From Bin127 sp965203505 (GTDB taxonomy: Bacteria > Chloroflexota > Dehalococcoidia > Lucifugimonadales > Lucifugimonadaceae), in assembly GCA_965203505.1 (NCBI GenBank), contig OZ241880.1, forward strand, positions 62,001-126,000: a DNA stretch of 64,000 nt. The letters are read 5' to 3'. The notes under the pieces are model-generated. The model saw only the letters and a program-made list of their open reading frames with translations, was not told the origin of the DNA and searched no databases. A program made the translations under genes and the position numbers. Shown here piece by piece: positions 1-8,538 of this stretch; the first letter of the stretch is position 1; each line of letters starts with the position of its first letter.

Positions 1-1406
1 TGCGATTCGAAAAGGGTCTGCGGGCCGGCTTGGCTGAGGTGGCTATCAAACGCTGCCTACGTATTATCCAAATGGTCGCTGGCGGCGAAACTGCGCCCGG
101 ACTGATCGATGAATGGCCCGGGCAGGGGAACGAACAGACTACTGTAGATCTGACGAAGGCGCAGATTGCACGCGTGATGGGTGTGGACTACACAGATCAA
201 CAGGTCGAAAATACCTTACGATCTCTAGGATTCGATATCGAATCGCTTGAGGACACGTCATCTCAACTACCAGATTCAACCCAGACGGCAGGCGCCGCGG
301 GGTGGCGAGTCGACATTCCATACTGGCGTTCCGACATCAGCATACCCGAGGACCTGATCGAAGAGTTGGCACGCATCATCGGGTACGACGACCTGCCCGC
401 GACTCGACTCGCCGGAGAAGTGCCAAGGTGGGAACCGGGTGCCAAACACCTGTTCCGCCAGAGGGTTGTCGATGCTCTCACCGGATACGGAATGCGGCAG
501 ACAATCACTTACGCGGCGGTTTCAGACGAATTGCAGCAACAAGCGCCAACACCGTCGAGTTCTTTAGATTCCGACAACGACATCCCCGGATTGACCTTGG
601 AAAATCCCGTATCTGGACAGCATGCCGCTCTGAGACGTTCGTTACGCGCTCCGACACTGGAATCGGCGGCCAGAAACACGCGGACTTGGCGCGGCCCCGT
701 GGCGTTGTTCGAAACGGGTCTCATTTTCCGACCAAGCGAGGGCAAAGGGGACCCACTGCCGCAACAGGTCGAAAAACTGACCGGTGTGTTGACGGGCCCA
801 AGAAACCAGTCCACTTGGGGGCGTGATGATGCAGGGTTCGACTTTTTCGATGCCAAAGGGGCAGTCGAGCACGTCTTGGAGGCATTGGGTATCGAACCCG
901 AGTTCATAACCCTCGAAGACCCGACCTACGGCCAAGGCAAGGCCGCTGAGGTATTGACTTCTGGCCGCAACGGCGTGGCGATTGGAACGGTGGGCGTTGT
1001 CGATGAAGCGGTTTGGGATCGGTTCGATCCGGAGACCAGCGGCGCGGTCATGTTCGAGCTTGACATGGAGGTGCTAAGGTCATTGATTGGAGACGAGACG
1101 CGAGCCGACAACTACCGTCCGTTTCCTAGGTATCCAGATTCGCCTCGCGATTTGGCGTTGGTGGCTGATAGCGGAATCAAGGTCGGCGACGCACTTCGAA
1201 TATGTCGGCAAAATCGACTAGTCAAATCAGCGATGGTCTTCGACGTTTACGAAGGTGGCGTAGTGGGTAGGGGCAAGAAATCGATTGGTATCCGGGTGAT
1301 TTACCAATCGGACACGCAAACGCTGACTTCTGACCAAGTCGCTAAAGCCGAGGAACAGATTCTACGGCGTCTCGAACGGGAGCTGGGCGTCACGCTGCGC
1401 GGTTAA
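1..1406 (+). CDS. pheT: Phenylalanine--tRNA ligase beta subunit, 5'-truncated by window edge
   Basis: This is the C-terminal part of the beta chain of phenylalanyl-tRNA synthetase, which pairs with PheS to charge tRNA-Phe in the cytoplasm. The frame is open from base 3 (RFEKGL...), matching the conserved PheT stretch before the B5 region, so the gene begins outside the window. The readable part has a B5-like domain (DLTKAQIARVMGV onward), the catalytic-like core (IPEDLIEELARIIGYDDLP, a PheT hallmark), and a C-terminal FDX-ACB anticodon-binding domain (YRPFPRYPDSPRDLAL to the end). An ATG-like start at base 30 is really an internal TTG Leu codon. The reading frame is intact. Identification rests on family motifs I recognise. 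Confidence 0.95.
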   Translation, partial: RFEKGLRAGLAEVAIKRCLRIIQMVAGGETAPGLIDEWPGQGNEQTTVDLTKAQIARVMGVDYTDQQVENTLRSLGFDIESLEDTSSQLPDSTQTAGAAGWRVDIPYWRSDISIPEDLIEELARIIGYDDLPATRLAGEVPRWEPGAKHLFRQRVVDALTGYGMRQTITYAAVSDELQQQAPTPSSSLDSDNDIPGLTLENPVSGQHAALRRSLRAPTLESAARNTRTWRGPVALFETGLIFRPSEGKGDPLPQQVEKLTGVLTGPRNQSTWGRDDAGFDFFDAKGAVEHVLEALGIEPEFITLEDPTYGQGKAAEVLTSGRNGVAIGTVGVVDEAVWDRFDPETSGAVMFELDMEVLRSLIGDETRADNYRPFPRYPDSPRDLALVADSGIKVGDALRICRQNRLVKSAMVFDVYEGGVVGRGKKSIGIRVIYQSDTQTLTSDQVAKAEEQILRRLERELGVTLRG

Positions 1407-1450
1407 ACCGCAAGGATTGCGGTCTTGGATAGAGATGCATTGGTTTCATC

Positions 1451-2815
1451 ATGAACCAGACACACCATCATCACAAACACGAGCGACCTCATCGGCATCA
1501 TTATGACGAGGAGATGTTGAGCGTTGAGGACGCTCGTGAACGCATCCTTTCGTACTTCAAACCGCTGACGACCATCGAAGTGCCGCTATTAGACGGTCTC
1601 GGCCTGACACTAGCGGAGGATCTGACGGCAGATTTCGACATCCCCCCTTTGCCCAACTCCGCCATGGATGGATACGCGGTGCGGGTTACAGACGTCGCGG
1701 CGGCTACCGATACCGAACCGGTTGTTCTGCCAGTCGAAGGTTACGTCGCGGCCGGGTACGTTCCCGATAGCCCATTGGCGGAAGGATCCGCCATGAGGAT
1801 AATGACAGGCGCACCGATCCCCGAAGGTGCAGATGCTGTGGTTCCTTTTGAAGACACTGATGAGGATGCTAGAGATACAAGTGCCTCGGAGATTACTGAA
1901 ATCGGGATCAGATTGAACGCCGAACTGGGAGAGAACATCAGGCCAGCTGGTGAAGACATCCAGCGAGGTGCCAAAGTAGTTGGCAGAGGTGCTGAGCTAA
2001 CGCCAGGAGTCATAGGCGTCGCGGCCTCTTTGGGAAGAGCTTCGGTGACGGCGATTCGGCGCCCCGTGGTCGCGATCGTCTCAACCGGCGACGAATTAGT
2101 TGAACCCGGCGAAAAACTCAGCCCGGGCAAGATCTACAACTCGAATGCATACAGCGTCGCATCGATGGCCGAAAGACATGGCGCTATCGCCAAAATTGTG
2201 GGAATAGCTCGTGACAGCATTGAGTCGCTAGAATCGCTTCTCGCAGAAGCCGTGAACTACGACATGGTCGTCACTTCGGCAGGCGTTTCCAAAGGCGACT
2301 ACGACGTTGTGAAAGATGTCTTGGCCAAAGGCGGCGAAATCGCTTTGTGGTCGGTGCGAATGAGACCAGCAAAGCCGTTGGCATTTGGTGCCCTGCGTGC
2401 AAAAGATGGTCGAATGGTGCCGCACCTTGGGCTGCCCGGAAATCCCGTGAGCGCGATGGTGGCGTTCGAACAGTTCGGGAGACCCGCCATAAGAGTCATG
2501 ATGGGTAAGCAACCGTTGCCGAAGCCGGCGATAACCGCAACACTGGACGATCCCGTGCACAACTACGATGGCAGACGCGTTTATGCCCGTGTGGAGGTTT
2601 ATCGCGACGACGACGGCAATTACCGGGCACGTTCAACAGGCACCCAGAGTTCCGGAGCACTGCACTCGATGGCTCGAGCCCAAGGGTTGGCGATATGTCC
2701 TGACGAAGTTGCGGAGGTTCCCGCGGGTGCTGAAATCAAGGTTGAGATGTTGGAATGGCCGGACGACCATTTGCTCAACTGCGAACCTGCCGCGAATACT
2801 GGCTTTATGGAGTAA
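1451..2815 (+). CDS. moeA: Molybdopterin molybdotransferase with His-rich N-terminus
   Basis: MoeA inserts molybdate into adenylated molybdopterin in the last step of molybdenum cofactor synthesis. The 454-residue protein shows PNSAMDGYAV near residue 68, MTGAPIPEGADAVVP near 118, the GDELVEPGE and IYNSN motifs of the MoCF/MogA-like domain, AGVSKGDYD, LPGNPVSAMVAF, and a C-terminal beta domain. Length is somewhat above the usual ~400 because of a leading segment of about 20 residues in which 9 of the first 17 are His. That segment could bind or buffer a metal, but this is speculation. The start is the ATG at 1451. No other Moco genes are adjacent; pheT lies 44 bases upstream. An 8-bp inverted repeat (2813-2820 with 2835-2842) overlaps the stop codon but lacks a T-run. 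Confidence 0.95.
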   Translation: MNQTHHHHKHERPHRHHYDEEMLSVEDARERILSYFKPLTTIEVPLLDGLGLTLAEDLTADFDIPPLPNSAMDGYAVRVTDVAAATDTEPVVLPVEGYVAAGYVPDSPLAEGSAMRIMTGAPIPEGADAVVPFEDTDEDARDTSASEITEIGIRLNAELGENIRPAGEDIQRGAKVVGRGAELTPGVIGVAASLGRASVTAIRRPVVAIVSTGDELVEPGEKLSPGKIYNSNAYSVASMAERHGAIAKIVGIARDSIESLESLLAEAVNYDMVVTSAGVSKGDYDVVKDVLAKGGEIALWSVRMRPAKPLAFGALRAKDGRMVPHLGLPGNPVSAMVAFEQFGRPAIRVMMGKQPLPKPAITATLDDPVHNYDGRRVYARVEVYRDDDGNYRARSTGTQSSGALHSMARAQGLAICPDEVAEVPAGAEIKVEMLEWPDDHLLNCEPAANTGFME

Positions 2816-2876
2816 TTTACGGTTTCGTTGATGTGTAAATTAGTGATGTCGGCAACTTGCAACTGGGGCGAAGCAA

Positions 2877-3329
2877 ATGAATACAGAGGGTGACAACGGG
2901 CATTCCCCGGAAATTGAGCAAGCATCGCAAGACGTTGAATATGCGATCGATGAGGCGGCATACGAGAATGCGGGAGAGTCTTATCTGTTCAAGGTCTGGC
3001 AACGGCTGTGCTGGTCTGGTGAATGTCGTTTGTGCCGGCGATATCCCGCGGGGAAGCCGATAGTGCCTGGGAGAACGACAAAAAACAGCATTTACAACGC
3101 TGCGAAGATTTGCCCCTCTAAAGTCCAATTTGTCACCCCCGGCATGACCCTGTTGGAAGCGGTGTTTCGCGGCCTCGTCGCCAATGGCAATCGACCCATG
3201 CGGTTCGACGAGATCGTCCAGTTTTTGCAGGACAGTTGGGGCTCCGAGTTCGCACAACGAGTCGAGTCGTTCGAGTCCCTCCAACGCACGCTAGACGGTC
3301 CAAACGAATACCGAATCAGCCGCGTATAG
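2877..3329 (+). CDS. Hypothetical protein, 150 aa
   Basis: I do not recognise this protein. It begins ATG at 2877, 61 bases after moeA, with no clear Shine-Dalgarno beyond GGGGCGAAGCA. The N-terminus is acidic (about 40 residues), then comes a Cys cluster with spacing C-x4-C-x2-C (residues ~45-54, ...RLCWSGECRLCRR) and a further Cys near residue 83 (KICPSK). The C-terminal half looks globular (MTLLEAVFRGLVANG, MRFDEIVQFLQDSW). The cysteines could hold a metal but the pattern is not one I can name. Codon use is like its neighbours, which supports a real gene. It is followed by 1.2 kb of repeat-rich non-coding DNA. Confidence 0.6.
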   Translation: MNTEGDNGHSPEIEQASQDVEYAIDEAAYENAGESYLFKVWQRLCWSGECRLCRRYPAGKPIVPGRTTKNSIYNAAKICPSKVQFVTPGMTLLEAVFRGLVANGNRPMRFDEIVQFLQDSWGSEFAQRVESFESLQRTLDGPNEYRISRV

Positions 3330-3514
3330 CCCGCCCAATCGTCAAACCACCGCAAAATCCCCTAACGTCAACACCCCTGTAGGGGCCGAACCCTAGTGGT
3401 CGCCCGGTGCGGACGTGCGCCAGGGTAAGGGCGACGCGTCGATATTCCGAGCGACGTTTGCGGCTCGGTTTTGCGGTGATAGTCAGGCGATGACCAGGTT
3501 TCGGTTGTTTGGTT

Positions 3515-3545
3515 GGTAGGGGCAGGTTTGAAACCTGCCCCTACC
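3515..3545. repeat. Perfect 15-bp palindrome
   Basis: Arms 3515-3529 (GGTAGGGGCAGGTTT) and 3531-3545 are exact reverse complements around one G at 3530. There is no T-run on either side, so it is not an ordinary terminator. The form suggests a REP-like dispersed unit, but only one copy is in this window. Confidence 0.7.
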
Positions 3546-3852
3546 TGTGCCCCTCTGTTTCGCGAAGGGACGCGTTCTTTTCGAAGCATCGCCGCGCCGG
3601 TTCGGGTCGCGTGCGAAATTGGTTTTCAGGTTCTTAAAGCTACGTCTCTGCCGACGTCGCCAGACCGTCGGCCCTCCGTGCGGCTGATCGATGCCATCCG
3701 CCCGTCATCGCTCGATTGTTCCTCTCGCTGGAGCCGTGGCCTCTCCGCGCCCGACGAAACGCGGAAGGACTGTGCCGGAAAAGAGGATCGTTCGCCCGGA
3801 TCTTGAACGTGCCGCCGGCTGCGCTTCCGCGCCCCCCTTCGTCCTTCGGACA

Positions 3853-3874
3853 TTTCCCCCGCGAGCGGGGGAAA
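3853..3874. repeat. Short hairpin repeat, relative of 5501-5516
   Basis: Arms TTTCCCCCGC (3853-3862) and GCGGGGGAAA (3865-3874) pair perfectly around GA. A related unit (CCCCCGC-TC-GCGGGGG, followed by AAATG) lies at 5501-5516 on the far side of the IS remnant, and both sit beside C-rich tracts. Confidence 0.55.
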
Positions 3875-4298
3875 CCCTGGAACTTAAGGGGAGGGCGTGG
3901 CGCCCCCTCTCGTCGGACATCTCCACCGCTCGCGGGGAGAGCCTGGGATCGGGGATCGGCGGCCGTCTGGCTCGCATGGCGGATCCAGCAGTATGATCCG
4001 CATCACGGGCGCTACAGCTACAACGTTCCTCCGTTGACCGGAATTTTGGCATGCGTTGGACCCTGACATCGTTGGGGATTTGGCGGGCTCCGTCGGCGGG
4101 CGCGTGAGCGCCCCGAGTCCCCCGCCCGCAGGCCGGTTTTTTGTAATGGTTGTCGTTAGCGTTGTCGAAAGGAGATTGTGCACGGTCTCCTGGTCGACGC
4201 GGCGATGTCTCTGGGCTCCCGGTCCGGCGGTTGATAAAGCCGTCTCGGGCGCTTGTCGCTTATATTAATACATATGTAGCACGAGAGTCAAATTGTGG

Positions 4299-4340
4299 GA
4301 ACCGCTGATTGCGCTGATTTTCGTGATGGTCTGTGATTTG
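4299..4340 (-). repeat. Dispersed repeat, copy 1
   Basis: Read on the minus strand this stretch carries AATCACAGACCATCAC and AATCAGCGCAATCAGCGGTT. A closely similar sequence occurs at 12251-12293 on the plus strand with three or four differences. Both copies are in non-coding DNA. Confidence 0.65.
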
Positions 4341-4410
4341 GGGATGGGGGTGATGGAGGTTTGGGTGGTGCGGGCCCGCCCTTTGCCCCCGTTCCCCCTC
4401 ACCCTTCTAG

Positions 4411-5446
4411 GGGTCTTTGCGCAACGCAGATGTTTCGTCGACGGCTTCGCCGGCACGGCGGGGTTTTCGATCGGCGCCGGCGTTTCGCGTTTCCGGCGGC
4501 GTTTCCGGGTGTTTTCGGACGATCCGGCCCGTCGGAGGGCGTGCGCGTCCGAAGCCGGGCGCTAGGTGTTCGGCGCCGCGCGCCGGTGCAGCATGTTGCG
4601 GGCCCTCGCCAGGTTCCAGACGGTGCATTTGATCAGGACCTCGAACTCGTTCTTCGCCGTCCCGTCGTAGCGGCCCCGGCGCCATCCCAGAGCCTGTTTC
4701 AGATACCCGAACACTCCTTCCGCCGGCATCCGCACCCTCGAGATCTCCAGGTTGCGGATCTGCTCGTGCTCCGGCAGCGGGCGGTGCTTGTTGCCGCGCC
4801 GCATCAGACCGTCCGCCACGCCCCGGCGCGCCAGGTCGTCGTGCCGCGAGTGCTTGTCGCAGGCACGGTCCGCGTAGACCCCGCCCTCGTCGCCCTGCAC
4901 CATCCGGTCGAACAGCACGGTGTCAGGCTCGCTCGCCGGGGTCACCTCCACGTCCCTCACCAGCAGCGACCCCGCGTCGATCGCGAAGTGCCCCTTGTAG
5001 CCGAAGACGCTGCTACGCCCCTTCACAGCCCATCCGGCGTCCGGATCGACGCGGTTCGGGCGGTTGCCCGGGCCGCGCCGACGGGCGTGCGCCTCCACCA
5101 CCGACGCGTCGATCACCGTGCCCTCGCGCAGGATCAGACCCTTCTCGTCCAGCTGAGCGTTCACCGCCTCGAACACCTTGCGCATCAGCCCCTCCTCGAC
5201 CAGGCGCTTGCGGAAGCGGCTGATCGTCGAATGGTCCGGCGTGTCGTCCGCCGCCGAAAGCCCCAGGAAGCGCTGCCAGCTCGCACGGTCCGCGATCTCC
5301 TCCTCCAGCATCGGATCCGAGAGGCGGTGCAGATGCCCCAGCAGAAGAGCCTTCATCATCATCAGCGGCGGATACGCCTTGCGCCCTCCTTCGACGCGTG
5401 GACGCCCTTCAGAAGCTCCCCGATCGACGAGTTGTGCAAAGAACCC
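4411..5446 (-). mobile_element. Degenerate IS5-family insertion sequence
   Basis: About 1.04 kb bounded by imperfect terminal inverted repeats: GGGTCTTTGCGCAAC at 4411-4425 and, inverted, GGGTTCTTTGCACAAC at 5431-5446. It contains one decayed transposase gene. No clean target duplication is seen: the flanking bases are CTAG on the left and ACGA on the right. Both ends are embedded in inverted copies of a CCCTCACCCT-type repeat (about 4389-4405 and 5465-5483), so the true outer boundary could differ by some bases. Confidence 0.7.
4562..5446 (-). pseudogene. IS5-family DDE transposase, N-terminus lost and frameshifted
   Basis: The open frame carries recognisable IS5-type blocks: YPPLMMMKALLLG, LSDPMLEEEIADR, DHSTISRFRKRL, the DDE aspartates in TVIDAS and VYADRA, and the glutamate in RMPAEGVFGYLKQALGWRR, so the catalytic triad survives. 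Upstream of YPPL the frame breaks near 5375. The neighbouring frame reads SSIGELLKGVHASKEGARR, which fits the normal transposase, so a base has been lost. The usual ~50 N-terminal residues are missing and the inverted repeat follows almost at once. The longer open frame that seems to start at 5527 is just repeat sequence read through. I judge it inactive unless frameshifting or a trans-acting copy helps. Confidence 0.8.
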
Positions 5447-5738
5447 ACGAGGGGAGAGGGTCAGGGTGAGGGTGAACGGGGTGGCCAAGGGGCCGGGTTG
5501 CCCCCGCTCGCGGGGGAAATGTGCCACGCAAAGTAACTACGGCTACGACGTGGCAGAAGGACGAAGGGGGCGCGTAGGGACATCGTTGCCCCACCGCACC
5601 TCTGGATGGACGTCCCGCCCCGCGAGCGGCCGGCTTCCGCCGGAGTGACGTGGGGAGGGGCAAACGCCCTCTTCGGGCAGCGTAAGGGGATGCGAGCGAG
5701 CGAAGCCCGAAAGACCGACACATGAGCGGGGGATGCCC
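5447..5738. other. Repeat-rich spacer beyond the IS remnant
   Basis: A C-rich repeat of the CCCTCACCCT type (minus strand, about 5447-5483), a hairpin at 5501-5516, and fragments such as CTTCCGCCGGAGTGACG and GAGGGGCAAACGCCC that look like degraded dispersed repeats. No gene is supported. Confidence 0.5.
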
Positions 5739-7505
5739 CTACCAAACCGCCGAATCCCCATCCCGCCTCGGATCGGACGCCGCCGACATCGTTCCCGACT
5801 CATGGTGAACCTGAATCGCCCCCTCACTACCAGCCCCCGCAAACGGCGCGATCGCATTCACCTCGTGCCCCCGAGCCCGCAACGAATCAACAACACCATC
5901 CTCCACACGATCCTCTATGTCCAAATGGTTAGCCTCGGTATGCGGATACGTCGAAGACGTCCGCCCCTGATAGTGCGTCCAGCGCGGCCCCTCGATCGCC
6001 TCCGCAACCGTCAACCCGTGATCGAAAACGCCGGTAACAACCTGGAAATTCGTCTGCACCTGAGTATCAGCACCCGGCGTACCGCACACCAGCTCCAATT
6101 TCCCGCTATCCTCAACCGCTCCATCCAACACCATCACCGGATTCATCGTGTGCCGCACCCGCTGCCCCGGACGCAAGAAATCGATGTGATCCGGATCCAG
6201 GTGCCAGTACGTCATTCGGTTGTTCAGCAACACCCCAGTGTTTCCGGCGATCAAACCAGAGCCGTAACCCATCTGGATACTCTGCAATTCGCCAACCGCG
6301 TTGCCCCAGCGATCGACCACGCAGAAATGCGTCGTATCAGAACCCGCCGCGCCAGCAGCAGCGAACGGATCGTGCGCCACACTCGCACCGTTGGGCGTGT
6401 GAATCATCCCATCACGCCGGTACTTCTTTGAGCTGTCCGGCCCACGATCCATGAACGCCCACGGATCCCCCTCTTGCGCCTCTTCTTCCGACAAAGCATG
6501 CTCAAAATCGATCAACTCCGCCCGCTCAGCCGCATACTCCTTGTCAAGCATCCCCTCTACGGGCACATCGACGAAATCGGGATCCGCCATATACGCTTCA
6601 CGGTCCGCGAACGCCAACTTCTTGCACTCCGTCATCACATGCACCGCCTCGGCAGTCAGATACCCGAGACCCGCGGCGTCGAACCTCTCGAATAGATTGA
6701 GTTCCTGAAGCAGCACATGGCCCGACGAGTTCGGCGGTGCCTCATAAACCGTCCGACCGCGATACGTCGTCGATATCGGATCCTGCCACTTCACCTTGTG
6801 GTTCTTCAGATCCTCATACCTCAGCAACCCGCCGCACTGCTCGCTGAACCTCGCGATCTCACGGGCGATGTCACCCTCGTAGAACGCATCACGCCCCTCC
6901 TCCGCAATCTTCCGATACGTCTCGGCGAGATTCGGATTCCTCCGCAACTCTCCCGGTTTGAGCCAAACCCCATCAGGCGCGAAAACCTCAGCCGAACTAG
7001 GCGCATCTCTCAACAACGCGCACTGCATCGCAGATGCCGCCTGCTGGTGCGACACAGGCACACCATCCTCACACAACTCAAGCGCCGGTTCGATACAGTC
7101 GATCAACGGCAAACTGCCGTATTTCTCGTGCGTCGACAGCAACGCGTCCAAGATCCCTGGCACCGAGGTACCCAGAATCCCCGTCAGCGGTATACCATTC
7201 GTATATTGATCGGGCGAAGCCAAAGCTGGCGCAGCCCCGGTTCCATTAGCCACTTTTATGGAATTCTTGGATCGGATATATGTCATCACAAACCCGTCAC
7301 CGCCGATGCTCGAACCCGAAGGTTCCGCGACTCCAAGCGCAAACGCAACTGATACGGCGGCATCGACGGCGTTACCACCGCGATGCAGCGTCCGAATCCC
7401 AGCTTGGGCGGCTAATGTGTGATTCGCCACAACTGCACCCTTGGTGCCCATTCTCGGAGGGCGAAACGATTGACCGATATTCCCATGGGGCGATTGGTAA
7501 CGCAT
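5739..7505 (-). CDS. ggt: Gamma-glutamyltransferase family protein
   Basis: GGT-family N-terminal nucleophile hydrolases cleave or transfer gamma-glutamyl groups from glutathione and related amides. The 588-residue protein starts MRYQSPHGN and has the typical early block GAVVANHTLAAQAGIRTLHRGGNAVDAA, the oxyanion-type GGDGF, and the autoprocessing site G-S-D-T-T-H-F, with Thr391 expected to become the new N-terminal nucleophile of the small subunit. The VVDRWGNAV block and the GTPGADTQVQTNFQV block follow. Unlike many secreted GGTs there is no signal peptide, so it may be cytoplasmic or belong to a GGT-like hydrolase subgroup such as cephalosporin acylase-like enzymes. It diverges from the NYN gene at 7683. 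Confidence 0.9.
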   Translation of the reverse strand: MRYQSPHGNIGQSFRPPRMGTKGAVVANHTLAAQAGIRTLHRGGNAVDAAVSVAFALGVAEPSGSSIGGDGFVMTYIRSKNSIKVANGTGAAPALASPDQYTNGIPLTGILGTSVPGILDALLSTHEKYGSLPLIDCIEPALELCEDGVPVSHQQAASAMQCALLRDAPSSAEVFAPDGVWLKPGELRRNPNLAETYRKIAEEGRDAFYEGDIAREIARFSEQCGGLLRYEDLKNHKVKWQDPISTTYRGRTVYEAPPNSSGHVLLQELNLFERFDAAGLGYLTAEAVHVMTECKKLAFADREAYMADPDFVDVPVEGMLDKEYAAERAELIDFEHALSEEEAQEGDPWAFMDRGPDSSKKYRRDGMIHTPNGASVAHDPFAAAGAAGSDTTHFCVVDRWGNAVGELQSIQMGYGSGLIAGNTGVLLNNRMTYWHLDPDHIDFLRPGQRVRHTMNPVMVLDGAVEDSGKLELVCGTPGADTQVQTNFQVVTGVFDHGLTVAEAIEGPRWTHYQGRTSSTYPHTEANHLDIEDRVEDGVVDSLRARGHEVNAIAPFAGAGSEGAIQVHHESGTMSAASDPRRDGDSAVW

Positions 7506-7682
7506 GTCGACTTGCCTTCGAACCTGATATCCAAAATCTGTTTTGCCAGTGTACCGCGAGCAAGCTTCTTCACGCTTGTCTTGTTTCCAAGCCTAGATGA
7601 ATATAGAAATTGTGGTTGACCATTAAATCTTCAGTACGGCGACGAGCCGTTGAACCATGATTAAAGGAGTGGGAAGAAAATT

Positions 7683-8342
7683 ATGCGAAATCGAATAGCA
7701 AACCGGTACGATGATGCACCGCCGGACTATGGGGCAGCAGATGAAGACAAGAGACTCTGGTTGATTGACGGTGCATATCTATTCAGCACACAGTCATCCG
7801 TCGGACAGGGCTACAACTTCGACTATTTGCTCCTCAAAACCAAACTCGAACAGATGGTCGGACCCTTGTGGAGAACTTACTATCTCAACGCCCTGCAACC
7901 CGACAGCGACCGAAACGATGGCATGCAGCGGTTCCACTCATGGTTGCAGTCCGCACCGCCTAGCGGTCCCAAAATCATCACCAAGCTTTACAACCTCAGA
8001 GACTCCGACGCCAGCCACGCGTACTGCCATGGGTGTACAACCACCGTGCAACTAGAGTGTCTCGAACCAACGTGTTCAGCCGGGATGTATCCGTTGACCC
8101 GAAGGTCGCAAAAAGGAGTCGATGTCGGCCTCGCAACCCTCGCACTAACCCATCTCGACTCCTACGACACCTTGATGCTGTCATCCGGCGACGGCGACCT
8201 CCTAGACGCCGTCAAGTTCGTAAGCGATGCCGGCAAAAAGATCGAACTAGCCGTATTCAGATCCGGCGTAGCTACCGAACTCCAGTCATGGGCAGATCGG
8301 ATATATTGGATTGACGAATTCGCCCATGAAATCGCGCGATAG
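7683..8342 (+). CDS. NYN-domain (PIN-like) protein with inserted Cys cluster
   Basis: NYN domains are PIN-like predicted RNases that use a cluster of acidic residues and a metal. In this 219-residue protein the acidic positions are visible: Asp29 in WLIDGAYL, Asp147 in KGVDVGLATLAL, and Asp170/Asp172 in SSGDGDLLDAV. Between strands there is a C-x2-C-x7-C-x4-C set (Cys115, 118, 126, 131), which suggests a zinc knuckle inserted in the fold. The start is the ATG at 7683, preceded by GGAGTGGGAAGAAAATT. The gene stands alone between ggt and a repeat tract. A second NYN gene starts at 63809. Target RNA unknown. Confidence 0.85.
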   Translation: MRNRIANRYDDAPPDYGAADEDKRLWLIDGAYLFSTQSSVGQGYNFDYLLLKTKLEQMVGPLWRTYYLNALQPDSDRNDGMQRFHSWLQSAPPSGPKIITKLYNLRDSDASHAYCHGCTTTVQLECLEPTCSAGMYPLTRRSQKGVDVGLATLALTHLDSYDTLMLSSGDGDLLDAVKFVSDAGKKIELAVFRSGVATELQSWADRIYWIDEFAHEIAR

Positions 8343-8394
8343 GCCCATCGTTGCCGCACTGAAAACCGCCATTCCGCCCCCGCATGTCATTCCG

Positions 8395-8519
8395 CCTCCC
8401 GTATGTCATTCCGAGCGAAGCGAGGAATCCCCCGTCATTCCCGCGTAGGCGAGCGCTTCAGCGGACGGAACGTCCATCCAGACACAGAACCGTCACTCCC
8501 GCGCAGGCGGGAATCCAGA
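8395..8519. repeat. Dispersed repeat tract (TCCCGC-type units)
   Basis: Contains CGTCATTCCCGCGTAGGCG at 8433-8451 and CGTCACTCCCGCGCAGGCG then GGAATCCAG at 8491-8517, plus a related GTCATTCCGAGCGAAGCGAG unit. A third copy, inverted, is at 59939-59964. The units have a small internal palindrome (CCCGC...GCGGG). The tract ends only 20 bases before the peroxiredoxin start codon. Confidence 0.7.
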
Positions 8520-8538
8520 TAGAAAAGGTATATCCTCG

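Larger units (their letters stand above)
3330..4410. other. Gene-poor, repeat-rich spacer
   Basis: About 1.1 kb without a convincing gene. Open frames here are low-complexity Arg/Pro/Ser-rich shadows. The stretch holds a perfect 15-bp inverted repeat (3515-3545), a 10-bp hairpin (3853-3874), and a copy of a dispersed repeat (4299-4340) whose relative lies at 12251-12293 on the other strand. The sequence looks like a dumping ground for dispersed elements next to the IS remnant. Confidence 0.6.

Noticed and set aside
2813..2842. Terminator after moeA
   Set aside because: An 8-bp AT-rich inverted repeat overlaps the stop codon, but there is no T-run and the stem is weak.
4361..5536. 391-codon plus-strand frame over the IS remnant
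   Set aside because: Antisense shadow of the transposase, with no family resemblance and extreme Arg/Val/His composition.
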